The notes under the pieces were generated by a model. That model worked only from the letters and a program-made list of their open reading frames with translations, had not been told where the DNA came from and did no database searches. Position numbers and translations under genes: made by a program. From JAJDFU01 sp964641965 (GTDB lineage Bacteria > Bacteroidota > Bacteroidia > Chitinophagales > Saprospiraceae), in assembly GCA_964641965.1 (NCBI GenBank), contig CAZXLD010000007.1, forward strand, positions 1 to 64,000: a stretch of 64,000 nucleotides of DNA, read 5' to 3'. Positions within the stretch are counted from its first letter, which is position 1. Every line of letters begins with the position of its first letter. Positions 43,765 to 52,658 of this stretch are shown here, one piece after another.

Positions 43765-43805
43765 ACTAAAAAAGCCTTCCTGATTTTCAGGAAGGCTTTT
43801 TTAGT
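43765..43805. terminator. Strong bidirectional intrinsic terminator
   Basis: The arms ACTAAAAAAGCCTTCCTGA and TCAGGAAGGCTTTTTTAGT pair perfectly around a TTT loop. The stem has T-rich ends on both strands and stands between the convergent tricorn and aspartoacylase-like genes. Confidence 0.9.
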
Positions 43806-43839
43806 AGTGGATCGAAATGCACAACCAGACTGTCTCTAT

Positions 43840-45063
43840 CTAAAATTCCTCCTGATATTCCTTGTAGCGGGAATGGGTTTCCCGGTTCCGCATGATGATG
43901 TGATCACGATCCAATTGCTTGGACCGGTAACCAAACAAATGGAAAAAATCCTTGGCATAAAATCTGGCAATCCGGCGATTTACAACAAGGGCATTTGGTT
44001 CTGTAGAATGCCGTTTAACGCCGGGTAACAGTGGGAGTAACCGGTCCCAATTCCACTTGCGAAGCCAGGCCGATAAGGCCAAGGCAAATCGTGGGACCTT
44101 GCGAATCAGGAAGAAACCATCATTTCCCTGTTTCTGGTAAAGAGGCATAAAAATGCGGCCATTCCGGTGGCTTTCAATCCGAACCTGATTGCTTCGGGCC
44201 AGATCATCACCTTTATGAATAATCTGGAAGTTGGCATAATTTGGCTGCATGTCGAATTCCTCCTTTTCCTGAACTTCATAGCGATATCGGATTTCATAAA
44301 TGGACCGTGATCCCTTTGCTGCCGCTTTCAGAGTAGCACAGAAGGTGTCGTAATTTGGAAATTGACTCTTTTCAAGGAGCCCGCTATGTATCAAAACGAG
44401 GTATATAAAAGCCCTGTGATTTACGACCGAAGATTGCGCTTCATGCTGCCCAGCCTCAAAACCTAAGGCAATGTAGCCGAGCTCGTTGATGTAACTCAGC
44501 AATGGCCCTTCCAGGTACTCCTCGATACCCAGGATAATTGGTACTGGAAAGTGAACGGCAAAACCGCGATTGGCGAGGGTATCGTTCACCGTTAGGAAAG
44601 GAATAGAATCACTGGATGTGGTATGGAGGTCCAGGAAATAAAAGGGAGGCTTGGTATTTTTCAAAAGCCTTTGCAGAAACTGGAAGATCTCGAATTGCTC
44701 TATTTCATCTTTGTGCGCAGGATCTGGCTCAAATCCATCCGATTCGATTTTTTCCATTCGAGCCTTGGTCCACATTCGGTTCAAATCCTGGATGTGAAAC
44801 CGTTCCTTTTTTTCCAAAGCCCAGAGGTTACCTCCTACTCCAATAAACTGGCCTTTTAAAAGGTGTCGTTTTTTAGCTAACTCTTCAAAAACCATCCGCA
44901 AGGCAAACACGCCGGAAGGCTCGTTACCGTGCACACCTCCAAAGAAAACTACTGTAGGACCGGGTTGGTCTCCTTTCAACCATCCGATGGTACGGTCGAT
45001 CTCCAACTCTTCATTTAATTCCTCATTGATGATTTTTACCGTTTTACTCGGTATGAAGGTCAT
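43840..45063 (-). CDS. Succinylglutamate desuccinylase / aspartoacylase family hydrolase
   Basis: A zinc hydrolase of about 407 residues in the AstE/AspA family. The zinc and catalytic pieces are FGGVHGNEPSGVF (H-x-x-E), the second His in FYFLDLHTTSS, and the catalytic Glu in GFEAGQHEAQ. These enzymes remove an acyl group from an acylated amino acid or cleave a related amide. The ATG at 45063 lies 20 nt inside the end of the GCS2-CBS gene; an ATG at 45081 would overlap by 38 nt. The C-terminal 100 residues are an extra domain of unclear fold. Pairing with an amidoligase suggests a make-and-break module on one amide. Confidence 0.85.
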   Translation of the reverse strand: MTFIPSKTVKIINEELNEELEIDRTIGWLKGDQPGPTVVFFGGVHGNEPSGVFALRMVFEELAKKRHLLKGQFIGVGGNLWALEKKERFHIQDLNRMWTKARMEKIESDGFEPDPAHKDEIEQFEIFQFLQRLLKNTKPPFYFLDLHTTSSDSIPFLTVNDTLANRGFAVHFPVPIILGIEEYLEGPLLSYINELGYIALGFEAGQHEAQSSVVNHRAFIYLVLIHSGLLEKSQFPNYDTFCATLKAAAKGSRSIYEIRYRYEVQEKEEFDMQPNYANFQIIHKGDDLARSNQVRIESHRNGRIFMPLYQKQGNDGFFLIRKVPRFALALSAWLRKWNWDRLLPLLPGVKRHSTEPNALVVNRRIARFYAKDFFHLFGYRSKQLDRDHIIMRNRETHSRYKEYQEEF

Positions 45064-46921
45064 TGCGTGTGATGATTCCAACTAGCTGATCATTTTTTAG
45101 TACGGGGAGACATCCGATCTGATTTCTATCCATTAGCTCTTCCGCCCAGCTTACTGAATCCATTGGCTGGATAGTGATTACCTCCCGAACCATGATATCG
45201 CGTACTGTAGTTAACACATCAGAAGAAAGCTCCCCATTTTCTCCCTCGTCCATGTATTCCAGCATATTGGTCCAGGTGAGGAGGCCCACTAAATTTCCTC
45301 GATCATTCACTACCGGAATGTGATGAATGTCTTTCCACTGCATGATCTTGGTAACCAGTTCGGCAAAATCTTTCTCATGAACCGTAAAAAGATCCGTGGT
45401 CATGATCTGATTGACTTTACGGTACTGAATATTACCGATATTCTGATGCTCTACATTTTTCCATTCATTCACAGGGCGACCTTCCATCTGATTTTGGTGG
45501 ATGGCCTGGGTAATTAAGGTAAGCGCATCATCCAATTTAGCTTTCCTGCGGAGGCGTCGATAATTTCTGGAGATCCATTGGGAACCCGACACGCCTTTGG
45601 TCCTGCGTTCTATGATCCCCAGATAGAATTCAATTTCATCTCCATCGATACCGGAGTTTCGAAGGCCCTCATACGCAATCGGTAATAGCTTCTTACGGGT
45701 GAGCCTACCCGCGGAGACCATTTCATCATCCCAATAAAGCAAGGACTCCTTTCCATAGTGCGCTGCCTTAATGAAATTGGACTTAACCTCCCGAAAATCA
45801 GTCGTATCCTTTACATGATCAAAACGCTCTGGTCTTCCTCGCATTAGCCCTACCCAAAAAGCGAAGTTGGCAATCTCATCAACAATGGTAGGACCAGACG
45901 GCAAATACCTACATTCAATCCGCAGGTGCGCTTCTTTTTTTTCATTTCGACCATAACAAGGGCGATTCCAGCGATATACAGTACCATTATGTAACGACAG
46001 CGCTTTTAGCTTTGGGGTTTTTCCCTCTTTCAAAGCTTGGAGGGAATCGGACTCGATCTCTGAACCCAATAGTATATTAAAGCGTGCAATATCTTCCTTG
46101 TATACTTCAGTAATCGAGTTGCGGACCCAGGCGTGGCCGAATGTAACTCGAGGTTCTTGATCTTGAAGCGTATAGCTGGAAGGACGCGTATCGATACTTT
46201 GCTGGAATAATCCAATTCTTGTTTCCTTCCACAATTCCCTACCGAGTAACAAAGGAGAGTTACAACAAACAGAAAGTACTGGTCCTGCAATCATCTGAGC
46301 CCAATTGTAACTGCGAACCATATCCTCTGGATCAATTTGCAGATGGAGTTGAAAGCTGGTATTACAGGCCTCAAACAATACTGTGTCGTGTTTGATATTC
46401 AACTCGTCTACCCCTTGTAGATGAACTTCAAAATCGGTGCCTCTGGAGGATCGGAGCATATCATTCAACGCATAATACCGATCCTTTGGAGTAATGAAAT
46501 CCAGCATGAGCTCACTCTTCCGGATAGTTGGAAGAATGCCTGTCATCAACACTTTGTTATTTAACTTCTCAGCTGCATCCTTGGCTTTGTTCATAAATGC
46601 CGCTAACACCTCTCGGTAGGCTGAAAAACAATTCCCGCCCAATTCAATGGGATCCAGGTTGACCTCCAGGTTATACAAAGCTATTTCGGTAGTGAAATGA
46701 GGATCATTCAAAGCCTCCAGCACCTCAAGAGCTTTATTTGAAGGCTTCCAATTTTCTCCAACCAGAAAAAACTCCTGCTCTGCCCCAATTCGGGTGATTC
46801 CGCTTTCAAATAATTTTTTTTCAAGCATGATCTCCAGAGCCCTTACGTCATGCAACAGATGACGTACAAATTCAGCTCGGTTGGAGTCATTTGCAATTCG
46901 GCTAACTTTTTGTTCTCCCAT
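45044..46921 (-). CDS. GCS2-type carboxylate-amine ligase with C-terminal CBS pair
   Basis: A 625-residue protein. The N-terminal GCS2 / YbdK-like glutamate-cysteine ligase domain (about 1-390) has GAEQEFFLV (residues 46-54), HLQIDPEDMVRSYNW and ECRYLPSGPT, the family's ATP and substrate regions. The C-terminal part has two CBS motifs (about 505-625; IHHIPVVNDRGNLVGLLTW and IGCLPVLKNDQLVGIITRNDL), a Bateman module that typically binds adenosine nucleotides. So ligase activity may be adenylate-gated (inference). It overlaps the aspartoacylase-like gene. I do not claim glutathione synthesis: GCS2 proteins join varied amines to carboxylates. Confidence 0.88.
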   Translation of the reverse strand: MGEQKVSRIANDSNRAEFVRHLLHDVRALEIMLEKKLFESGITRIGAEQEFFLVGENWKPSNKALEVLEALNDPHFTTEIALYNLEVNLDPIELGGNCFSAYREVLAAFMNKAKDAAEKLNNKVLMTGILPTIRKSELMLDFITPKDRYYALNDMLRSSRGTDFEVHLQGVDELNIKHDTVLFEACNTSFQLHLQIDPEDMVRSYNWAQMIAGPVLSVCCNSPLLLGRELWKETRIGLFQQSIDTRPSSYTLQDQEPRVTFGHAWVRNSITEVYKEDIARFNILLGSEIESDSLQALKEGKTPKLKALSLHNGTVYRWNRPCYGRNEKKEAHLRIECRYLPSGPTIVDEIANFAFWVGLMRGRPERFDHVKDTTDFREVKSNFIKAAHYGKESLLYWDDEMVSAGRLTRKKLLPIAYEGLRNSGIDGDEIEFYLGIIERRTKGVSGSQWISRNYRRLRRKAKLDDALTLITQAIHQNQMEGRPVNEWKNVEHQNIGNIQYRKVNQIMTTDLFTVHEKDFAELVTKIMQWKDIHHIPVVNDRGNLVGLLTWTNMLEYMDEGENGELSSDVLTTVRDIMVREVITIQPMDSVSWAEELMDRNQIGCLPVLKNDQLVGIITRNDLHTE

Positions 46922-47070
46922 AATGGGTTGGGTATTGAATCAGGCAGGATAAAGGGCACTTATTAAAAACAAAAGATAGCATTTTCTGCCATTAAGAGAA
47001 ATGACAAAATATTCTTTGCACAAGAAGATTAAAAGGCCTGTGTTATGTCTCTTTTTTCGGTAAGTCGCAA

Positions 47071-48219
47071 TTACAAAAACCCCAATTCAATGAGCAAATC
47101 AGCAAGGCTATTCACCTTTTCAAAAGAACGCCCAGCGCCCAGGTTCGAGAGACATATTATGGATATACCCTGGTCGGGATAGTGCGCAAGTTCAGTACTA
47201 ACCCCAGAGTCTCCCCCGTCCCAAGACCATTTGACCCTTCCTTTCCAGTCGTTGGTGTAGATTCCAAAGCCTTGGTTATTTCGGCCGTGCGGAAAATTCA
47301 TTGTTTGGTGCATCAACTCATAAAATGCATCTCCTCCAAAGGATTTAGAATGGTAGTTGGCGGCCCAGATGCTTAGGTCCTCCATGGGGCTAATGACGCC
47401 ACTGCCCCCATAGTGAGGTGAATTACGATGATGTGTGATATAGTTTTCAGAATCTGAAGATCGAATGGCAATGCCCGAGCTACGGTAATCGGCAACATTT
47501 TCAGGAGATCTCTTATTGTAAGCCTGCACTCTGTTTGGAATAACCATTGTTATATCGTCGTGGATAAGCGTACTGTTCATTCCCAACGGCTTGAACAGAT
47601 GCTCTTCTGCAAATACGCTGAACGGCTTTCCACTTATTGATTCCACGATCTTTGTTAACAACATCCAATTGACATTAGAATAATCCCATAAAGTACCGGG
47701 CTTAAATTTCAGGCTTGGTAGACGTAAGGAGGTGGCGATACATTCATCGACGGTAAAGTAATTGAAGTCCGACCAGTTGTTTCCAGACCTTCGGGGAATT
47801 CGATAATAATCGGTCAATCCACTAGTATTATAAATGAGGTGTTTAATACGAATGGTGTCCCGGTATTTTTTGAGTGCAGGGATAAAATTGGCGGCGGGTA
47901 GGTCTAAATCCAATTTTCCTTCCATAAGCAGCAAGGCTATACATGCACCTGTGAATTGTTTGGAAACGGATGCCAAATGGAAGGCTGATTTTTCGTTTAT
48001 GGGTATCTGATAGTCCAAATTGGCCAGTCCGTAGCCTTTGGAATACATGATATTTCCATCCTTCAATATGGCAACAGCATAGCCTGGTTCATCCGGATGC
48101 ACGAGTGCTTGAAAGAAGCTGTCTACTTTTTGAGCAAGATTATCCTGAGCAATAGACTTATAGATAGGAAAGGCAACTGCTAAGCCCAGGATTAAGAACA
48201 TTCGTATGCGCATCGACAT
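47071..48219 (-). CDS. Serine hydrolase, beta-lactamase family (class C-like)
   Basis: An exported serine hydrolase of 382 residues. After a signal sequence (ILGLAVAFPIYKSIA) the S-x-x-K motif is SVSKQFTG, where Ser is the nucleophile, and the Y-x-N motif is in YSNVNW. The HYGGSG segment near the C-terminal third is in the place of the K-T-G-like triad. These enzymes are penicillin-binding-protein-like esterases or peptidases, not necessarily resistance determinants. It lies 108 bp downstream of the tetR-like gene on the same strand. Confidence 0.86.
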   Translation of the reverse strand: MSMRIRMFLILGLAVAFPIYKSIAQDNLAQKVDSFFQALVHPDEPGYAVAILKDGNIMYSKGYGLANLDYQIPINEKSAFHLASVSKQFTGACIALLLMEGKLDLDLPAANFIPALKKYRDTIRIKHLIYNTSGLTDYYRIPRRSGNNWSDFNYFTVDECIATSLRLPSLKFKPGTLWDYSNVNWMLLTKIVESISGKPFSVFAEEHLFKPLGMNSTLIHDDITMVIPNRVQAYNKRSPENVADYRSSGIAIRSSDSENYITHHRNSPHYGGSGVISPMEDLSIWAANYHSKSFGGDAFYELMHQTMNFPHGRNNQGFGIYTNDWKGRVKWSWDGGDSGVSTELAHYPDQGISIICLSNLGAGRSFEKVNSLADLLIELGFL

Positions 48220-48327
48220 GGTTGAGGTTGGCTTTCGGATACCAGGTCAAAAAAGGAAAAATCTCAAAATGAACCCAGTTAATACAACAATCATCTTTTA
48301 AATGGAGAAGAAAGGGAAAAATTTCTG

Positions 48328-48909
48328 TCAAGGTTTCAAAAACTCAAAGGTCATTTCCCACCACTGCTCCAGGAAATCAGCAGACTTGGAGGCTTTCATG
48401 CGGGCAAAGGCCCCAAATGTTCCGGCATGCATGTACTCCGCAATTTCCATTGGTGAAAACCGATCTGTAATTTCACCGGCCCTCTGGCCTTCTTCCACAC
48501 AATGGGCAATTTCCTGTAACCAGGATTTGAAATGGGCATCTGCTTTTTGACCTATTTGTCGATTCAGTCCTGCTACCTCTACTGAAATGGTATTGACCAG
48601 ACAACCAGCATCCAAGCCATCGAGGATATTCGCCTCTATCGTCCAGCGGTAAAATGATTTTAATCGCTCCAGAGGAGAAAAATCCGGATTTCTGAGGTAC
48701 TTCTTGATCCGTTGTAGGCTGTATTCGCCATAATAATCCAATACCTTTAATGCAAAATCCTCCTTGCTTTCAAAAAAGTTGTAAAAGGAGCCTTTTGGAA
48801 TGCCTCCAGTCTTTAGAATCTCATTGATCCCCACATTGTGGTAGCCTTTTTTTCGAAAGAGTTCCGAACCTATGGAGATGATGTCCGATTCGTTATGCTT
48901 ATACCCCAA
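48328..48909 (-). CDS. TetR-family regulator, AcuR/NemR-like
   Basis: A 193-residue regulator with an N-terminal HTH (ELFRKKGYHNVGINEILKTGGIPKGSFYNFFESKEDF split as usual at the recognition helix) and a helical ligand domain. The GIPKGSFYNFF pattern is that of the AcuR/NemR branch. Translation starts at TTG 48909; no ATG is available before the next upstream stop. A near-perfect palindrome lies 13 bp upstream, so autoregulation is likely. Its downstream neighbour on the same strand is the serine hydrolase gene. Confidence 0.87.
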   Translation of the reverse strand: MGYKHNESDIISIGSELFRKKGYHNVGINEILKTGGIPKGSFYNFFESKEDFALKVLDYYGEYSLQRIKKYLRNPDFSPLERLKSFYRWTIEANILDGLDAGCLVNTISVEVAGLNRQIGQKADAHFKSWLQEIAHCVEEGQRAGEITDRFSPMEIAEYMHAGTFGAFARMKASKSADFLEQWWEMTFEFLKP

Positions 48910-48922
48910 AATGCTAAAATTT

Positions 48923-48938
48923 TAGACCAATTGGTTTA
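48923..48938. promoter_or_regulatory. Likely TetR operator
   Basis: TAGACCAATTGGTTTA is a 16-bp palindrome with one mismatch (TTGGTCTA would be perfect). It matches the NemR-box form TAGACC-N4-GGTCTA recalled for this TetR branch and sits 13 bp upstream of the tetR-like start, where it would block transcription. Confidence 0.65.
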
Positions 48939-49022
48939 AAAATAGCACCTCTAAGTCGGAAAGGCAAACCCATTACTTGGAAAAAGGCCCTTTACAAGGC
49001 TACCGATCTACTAAATGTCGGT

Positions 49023-49709
49023 TTACCAACAAGTAATTGCCCGCATACGACCGCCGGTAAACTCCGCTTTGTACTGGGCAAGACCTGTCCCGTTTCTTTT
49101 ACGCCCGGTAAAGGATATAGTTCCACTAATGCTCTGAAGGTCTTCCGAAGGAACCAACTCCAGACTTCCTCTAATGATAGTGTATAAAACTTCTTCCTCC
49201 TGCTCAGTACCTCCTGAAAAAACAAAGGTTTTCCCATCATACAGGATTTCTATAGCACCTTCATTGTCAAAAATCAGGGGATCTATATCAGCCGTGACCC
49301 GGCCTGTTTTGGAATCGTAATCAACGAATGCCAGATCCAGGGCTGCATCCGTTGCGCCAATTGTGCAGCCATTGGGAGAGAATCGACATAACTGTGTATT
49401 GGTGAAAAACCAGAGAGCACCAAGTTCAGAAGTAGTGGAGGGTTGACCACTCACAAGCCCTATATCAATTACATTATCCCCATTTTGAAAATCTTCAGCT
49501 CCTTGCTCCTCGATCCTGGGAGATAAGACCAGGCAGGCACTCCTAAGGAATGGAATATTTCGGTCTAGCGCTTCACCTCTTAATTGAATCTGGTAAATGG
49601 TGAGGTCATCGAGCAAAGAAATCTCTTCTTCAAGTATAGTGGTTTCTTCAGGGGTGCAGGCGCATAGCAGTAATACACCTACTAGTGTGGTCCATGGGAT
49701 AATTCTCAT
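49023..49709 (-). CDS. Lipoprotein of unknown function
   Basis: A 228-residue predicted lipoprotein. The signal ends in the lipobox LLLCAC, and the Cys is followed by an acidic region. The remainder is beta-rich with repeated GTI-S-F and EYD-like strands (for example ISGTISFTGRKRNGTG). Two Cys lie in QLCRFSPNGCTIG. I recognise no family; the pattern resembles Bacteroidota surface lipoproteins. It is monocistronic. It does not extend into the coding space of its neighbours. Confidence 0.65.
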   Translation of the reverse strand: MRIIPWTTLVGVLLLCACTPEETTILEEEISLLDDLTIYQIQLRGEALDRNIPFLRSACLVLSPRIEEQGAEDFQNGDNVIDIGLVSGQPSTTSELGALWFFTNTQLCRFSPNGCTIGATDAALDLAFVDYDSKTGRVTADIDPLIFDNEGAIEILYDGKTFVFSGGTEQEEEVLYTIIRGSLELVPSEDLQSISGTISFTGRKRNGTGLAQYKAEFTGGRMRAITCW

Positions 49710-49890
49710 TGTAGTAGCCTTTGATTTGCAATTTGCAATGGAAGCGGATCATATGCTGAATCCACTACGGAACGGCAAAAATTAAAAGAAAACGGAAGAT
49801 TTGCTCGAGGGTGCTGCAAATGAATTTTTCTCTCATCTACCCCATATTGGCTAGATGATCAAGCTTTCAGTGCATCCCACGCGTACTCGA

Positions 49891-52533
49891 TTACATTCCA
49901 CCCAGTAGCATGACGGCATTCTGCATCATTCGACTGGGGCCTCTCCAAAACATTCTGTATTGCGTATTGTCAAGGAGGTAAACGATTTTTCCCTGGCCGA
50001 TCGGCTGTACGGCAGCAAATATTTTTCCGGCTAAATGGGTCCGGTTTTCTAGGTTAGCATAGCCAGCCACCAGCAGACGTTCCGGATCTTGTTCATAGTA
50101 GCCTACAGCCTGAAGGTTATCATTTGGTTTCAGGGCATTGGTACCAAACTTCAAGGTATACAACTGCTTATCCAGCCCGAAAGCCAAGGGGTTGGAATTG
50201 TCTATATGCCCCAATAGGGCAGTGCCGGGAATACGTTTTTTCCCAAAATAGTCAGTGCGTTTATCGTAGGCAATGTAATGCCCACTGCCTGTGGTATCCT
50301 TAGGTATTTCAGCTAGTTCTACAGAAGTGACCCTGGATCGCTTTTTAGTAAAAAAAGAAGCTGCCGATTCCGTTGCTACCAGTACGCCTCCACCAGCTAC
50401 CCAAGCACTTAACCTTTTTTGGGCTACGCTATCAAACAAACCACTCAGCGCATTCCCCCCACCTGCTAAAATGAGTACATCGTAGTCTTCGAGATCGGCA
50501 CCACCTCCCAGCCCAAGACGGGATAGATTGGTAGGGCTAAAATCGGTAGTCCTTATACGTTCAATGGGTAAATCCGATTCTTGATCAAACAGGTAAAAGA
50601 TCTGTCCGGTAGTATAGGTATTAAATGGCGGCTCCACCAGTAAAGCCACCCTGGGCTGATCAATAGGTCTGCTATCCCGGGATGCAAGGTCGATCCCTTC
50701 TGCTACTCGGCCGGTAGGAGTTGCTTTAATCCGCACTCCTGCCTGTAGAGCAATGTCGAGCATTTCTGAATCTATATCCGCTCCTTTCTCCAGGTTGCGT
50801 CCAACTAAAACCACCAAACTTCCCGGCCCAAAGACCTCTCCATCCCGTGTAGTAAATCCTTTCCGAACCGAACGAACCCGGTACCCTTTTTCCCACAGCA
50901 TCGCCAACGCTTTAGGAGCGAAACGCTGTTTCCATTCGATTAGATAAGCGTAAGGATCGCTAACTTTAGCCAGGCCGGTCGGTATAACTGGCATTTGGGT
51001 GACTTCAGAAGTGCTAACCCCAATTTTAGTCGTGGATGAATAGGCTTCCAGGTTGTAGGCTAACGGAGCTGACCAAGTGGCCATATCATACATGACAGAA
51101 TCTTCGATCTCCATTTCTCGCTCCAGAACGGAATTAATGAACAAATGACGATCCTGGTCCGTAGAAACCAAATAAGTTCCCCCCTCAAACTCCCGAGAGG
51201 CTATCCCTCCATCAAGGAAACTTCGAGCCTGGGTAGAAAAAGAACCTTCTGCCTTTTCCACTTTTACTCCGTGATGGAGCAAGATTCGGATTACCTCCGG
51301 TAAATAGAGATTCCCATTGTCTGGAAAGATGTAAGTCTTTACGTCTGATTTGCTGTTGTTTGGCTGATGAGCTTCATAAGCGTACCGAATAAAATCTTCT
51401 TTCCGCTCAACTGCTTTTCGAATAGTAGCAATAGAGGTGGTATAGTGGTCAAAAATTCCCTGCCTTAATGTAAGTACATAGCCATCATCGGTTTCTACCG
51501 CTCGTCCTCTTGCGCTCCCTTGTTCCGTTAGCATTCCAATGGCACCCATTACCGTTGGGTAACTGGATCCATAACTTGGATAAAAGAAATCAAATGCCTC
51601 GCGGGTAAAGTAGTTGATTTTATATCGATCGAAGGCCCGCACATTTGCCATACCTATAGTGTCGCTCAACGGTTCGTAGCGGTCGGGCAGGAGCTTGTTC
51701 CGCGGAGTAGTGCCCGGCATGGTAAAGTAGTTGGAGTTGCTACCTTGCTCATGGTAGTCGGCATGAAGGTGCGGCATCCAATATTGATACTCCGTTGTTT
51801 CTCCCCTTGATTCCGGATGAACACCCCAAACCCAGTCTCGATTGAGGTCAAACCAATAGTGATTAGTACGGCCGTTTGGCCAGGGTTCACTGTGAATGAG
51901 ATCTGTCCGTTCTTTCGCAACTTCTTTTCGGTGCGCAATCCGGTACCAATAAACAGCCCGGTCCCGACCGTCAGGATTTATGCAAGGATACATGATTACT
52001 ACTGCATTGTCCAACAGGTTTTGGGTCTCTTGATCCGTTGCTGCTGCCAAGCGGTAGGCTACTTGGATTGCGGCTTCTGTAGTAGAGGATTCGTTGCCAT
52101 GTATGTTATAACTATAGGAAACGAATACCGGAAGGGACTCGATCAGATTTTCGGCTTCTTCTGTTGAAATTTCTTCGGATTCTGTAAGTTTTAGATTGTT
52201 CTGACGAATCTCTTCCAAGCGGGAATGATTCGATGCTGAGGTAATGACCAGCGCATACAAGGTTCGACCTTCATATGTTTCTCCGTAGGTCCGAATCAGA
52301 ATTCGATCAGATGCCTCAGCAAGTACCTTTAAATAGGATTCTACATTGGCATATAAAGTGTGAAACTCACCCAACTCGTACCCTAAAAATTGGCTCGGCG
52401 AAGGAATATCTGGATTGTAAGGCAGGTCCGGCTCGAATGCAAATCGCTCCGGGGTAAGATCTACTTGAGAAAAAATAGGACAGACGCACAAGACTAACAG
52501 TCCGATCAGTTGGGTCCTCAGGTTGGTTTTCAT
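49891..52533 (-). CDS. Secreted M14-family zinc carboxypeptidase
   Basis: A large exported peptidase of about 880 residues. A Sec signal (QLIGLLVLCVCPIFS, cleavage before Gln) precedes an M14 domain. The zinc ligands are in YNIHGNESSTTEAA (H-x-x-E) and DYHEQGSNSN (His), and the catalytic Glu in LTEQGSARG. The C-terminal 350 residues contain a class I glutamine-amidotransferase-like fold (DVLILAGGGNALSGL), a common extension in this Bacteroidota subfamily. It removes C-terminal residues or D-Glu-type residues from peptides; the preferred substrate is open. The M20 dipeptidase gene ends just upstream. Confidence 0.87.
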   Translation of the reverse strand: MKTNLRTQLIGLLVLCVCPIFSQVDLTPERFAFEPDLPYNPDIPSPSQFLGYELGEFHTLYANVESYLKVLAEASDRILIRTYGETYEGRTLYALVITSASNHSRLEEIRQNNLKLTESEEISTEEAENLIESLPVFVSYSYNIHGNESSTTEAAIQVAYRLAAATDQETQNLLDNAVVIMYPCINPDGRDRAVYWYRIAHRKEVAKERTDLIHSEPWPNGRTNHYWFDLNRDWVWGVHPESRGETTEYQYWMPHLHADYHEQGSNSNYFTMPGTTPRNKLLPDRYEPLSDTIGMANVRAFDRYKINYFTREAFDFFYPSYGSSYPTVMGAIGMLTEQGSARGRAVETDDGYVLTLRQGIFDHYTTSIATIRKAVERKEDFIRYAYEAHQPNNSKSDVKTYIFPDNGNLYLPEVIRILLHHGVKVEKAEGSFSTQARSFLDGGIASREFEGGTYLVSTDQDRHLFINSVLEREMEIEDSVMYDMATWSAPLAYNLEAYSSTTKIGVSTSEVTQMPVIPTGLAKVSDPYAYLIEWKQRFAPKALAMLWEKGYRVRSVRKGFTTRDGEVFGPGSLVVLVGRNLEKGADIDSEMLDIALQAGVRIKATPTGRVAEGIDLASRDSRPIDQPRVALLVEPPFNTYTTGQIFYLFDQESDLPIERIRTTDFSPTNLSRLGLGGGADLEDYDVLILAGGGNALSGLFDSVAQKRLSAWVAGGGVLVATESAASFFTKKRSRVTSVELAEIPKDTTGSGHYIAYDKRTDYFGKKRIPGTALLGHIDNSNPLAFGLDKQLYTLKFGTNALKPNDNLQAVGYYEQDPERLLVAGYANLENRTHLAGKIFAAVQPIGQGKIVYLLDNTQYRMFWRGPSRMMQNAVMLLGGM

Positions 52534-52658
52534 GTTTGTTTTGTTTGTGGAGAATGGAATATACAGAACCAAACAAGTTTTTAGCCGATTCAAGCTGGTC
52601 CGACACCGCTTCCTATTCGTCAGATAAGCTCAATTACAGCATTGAAAATCATCAGTTC

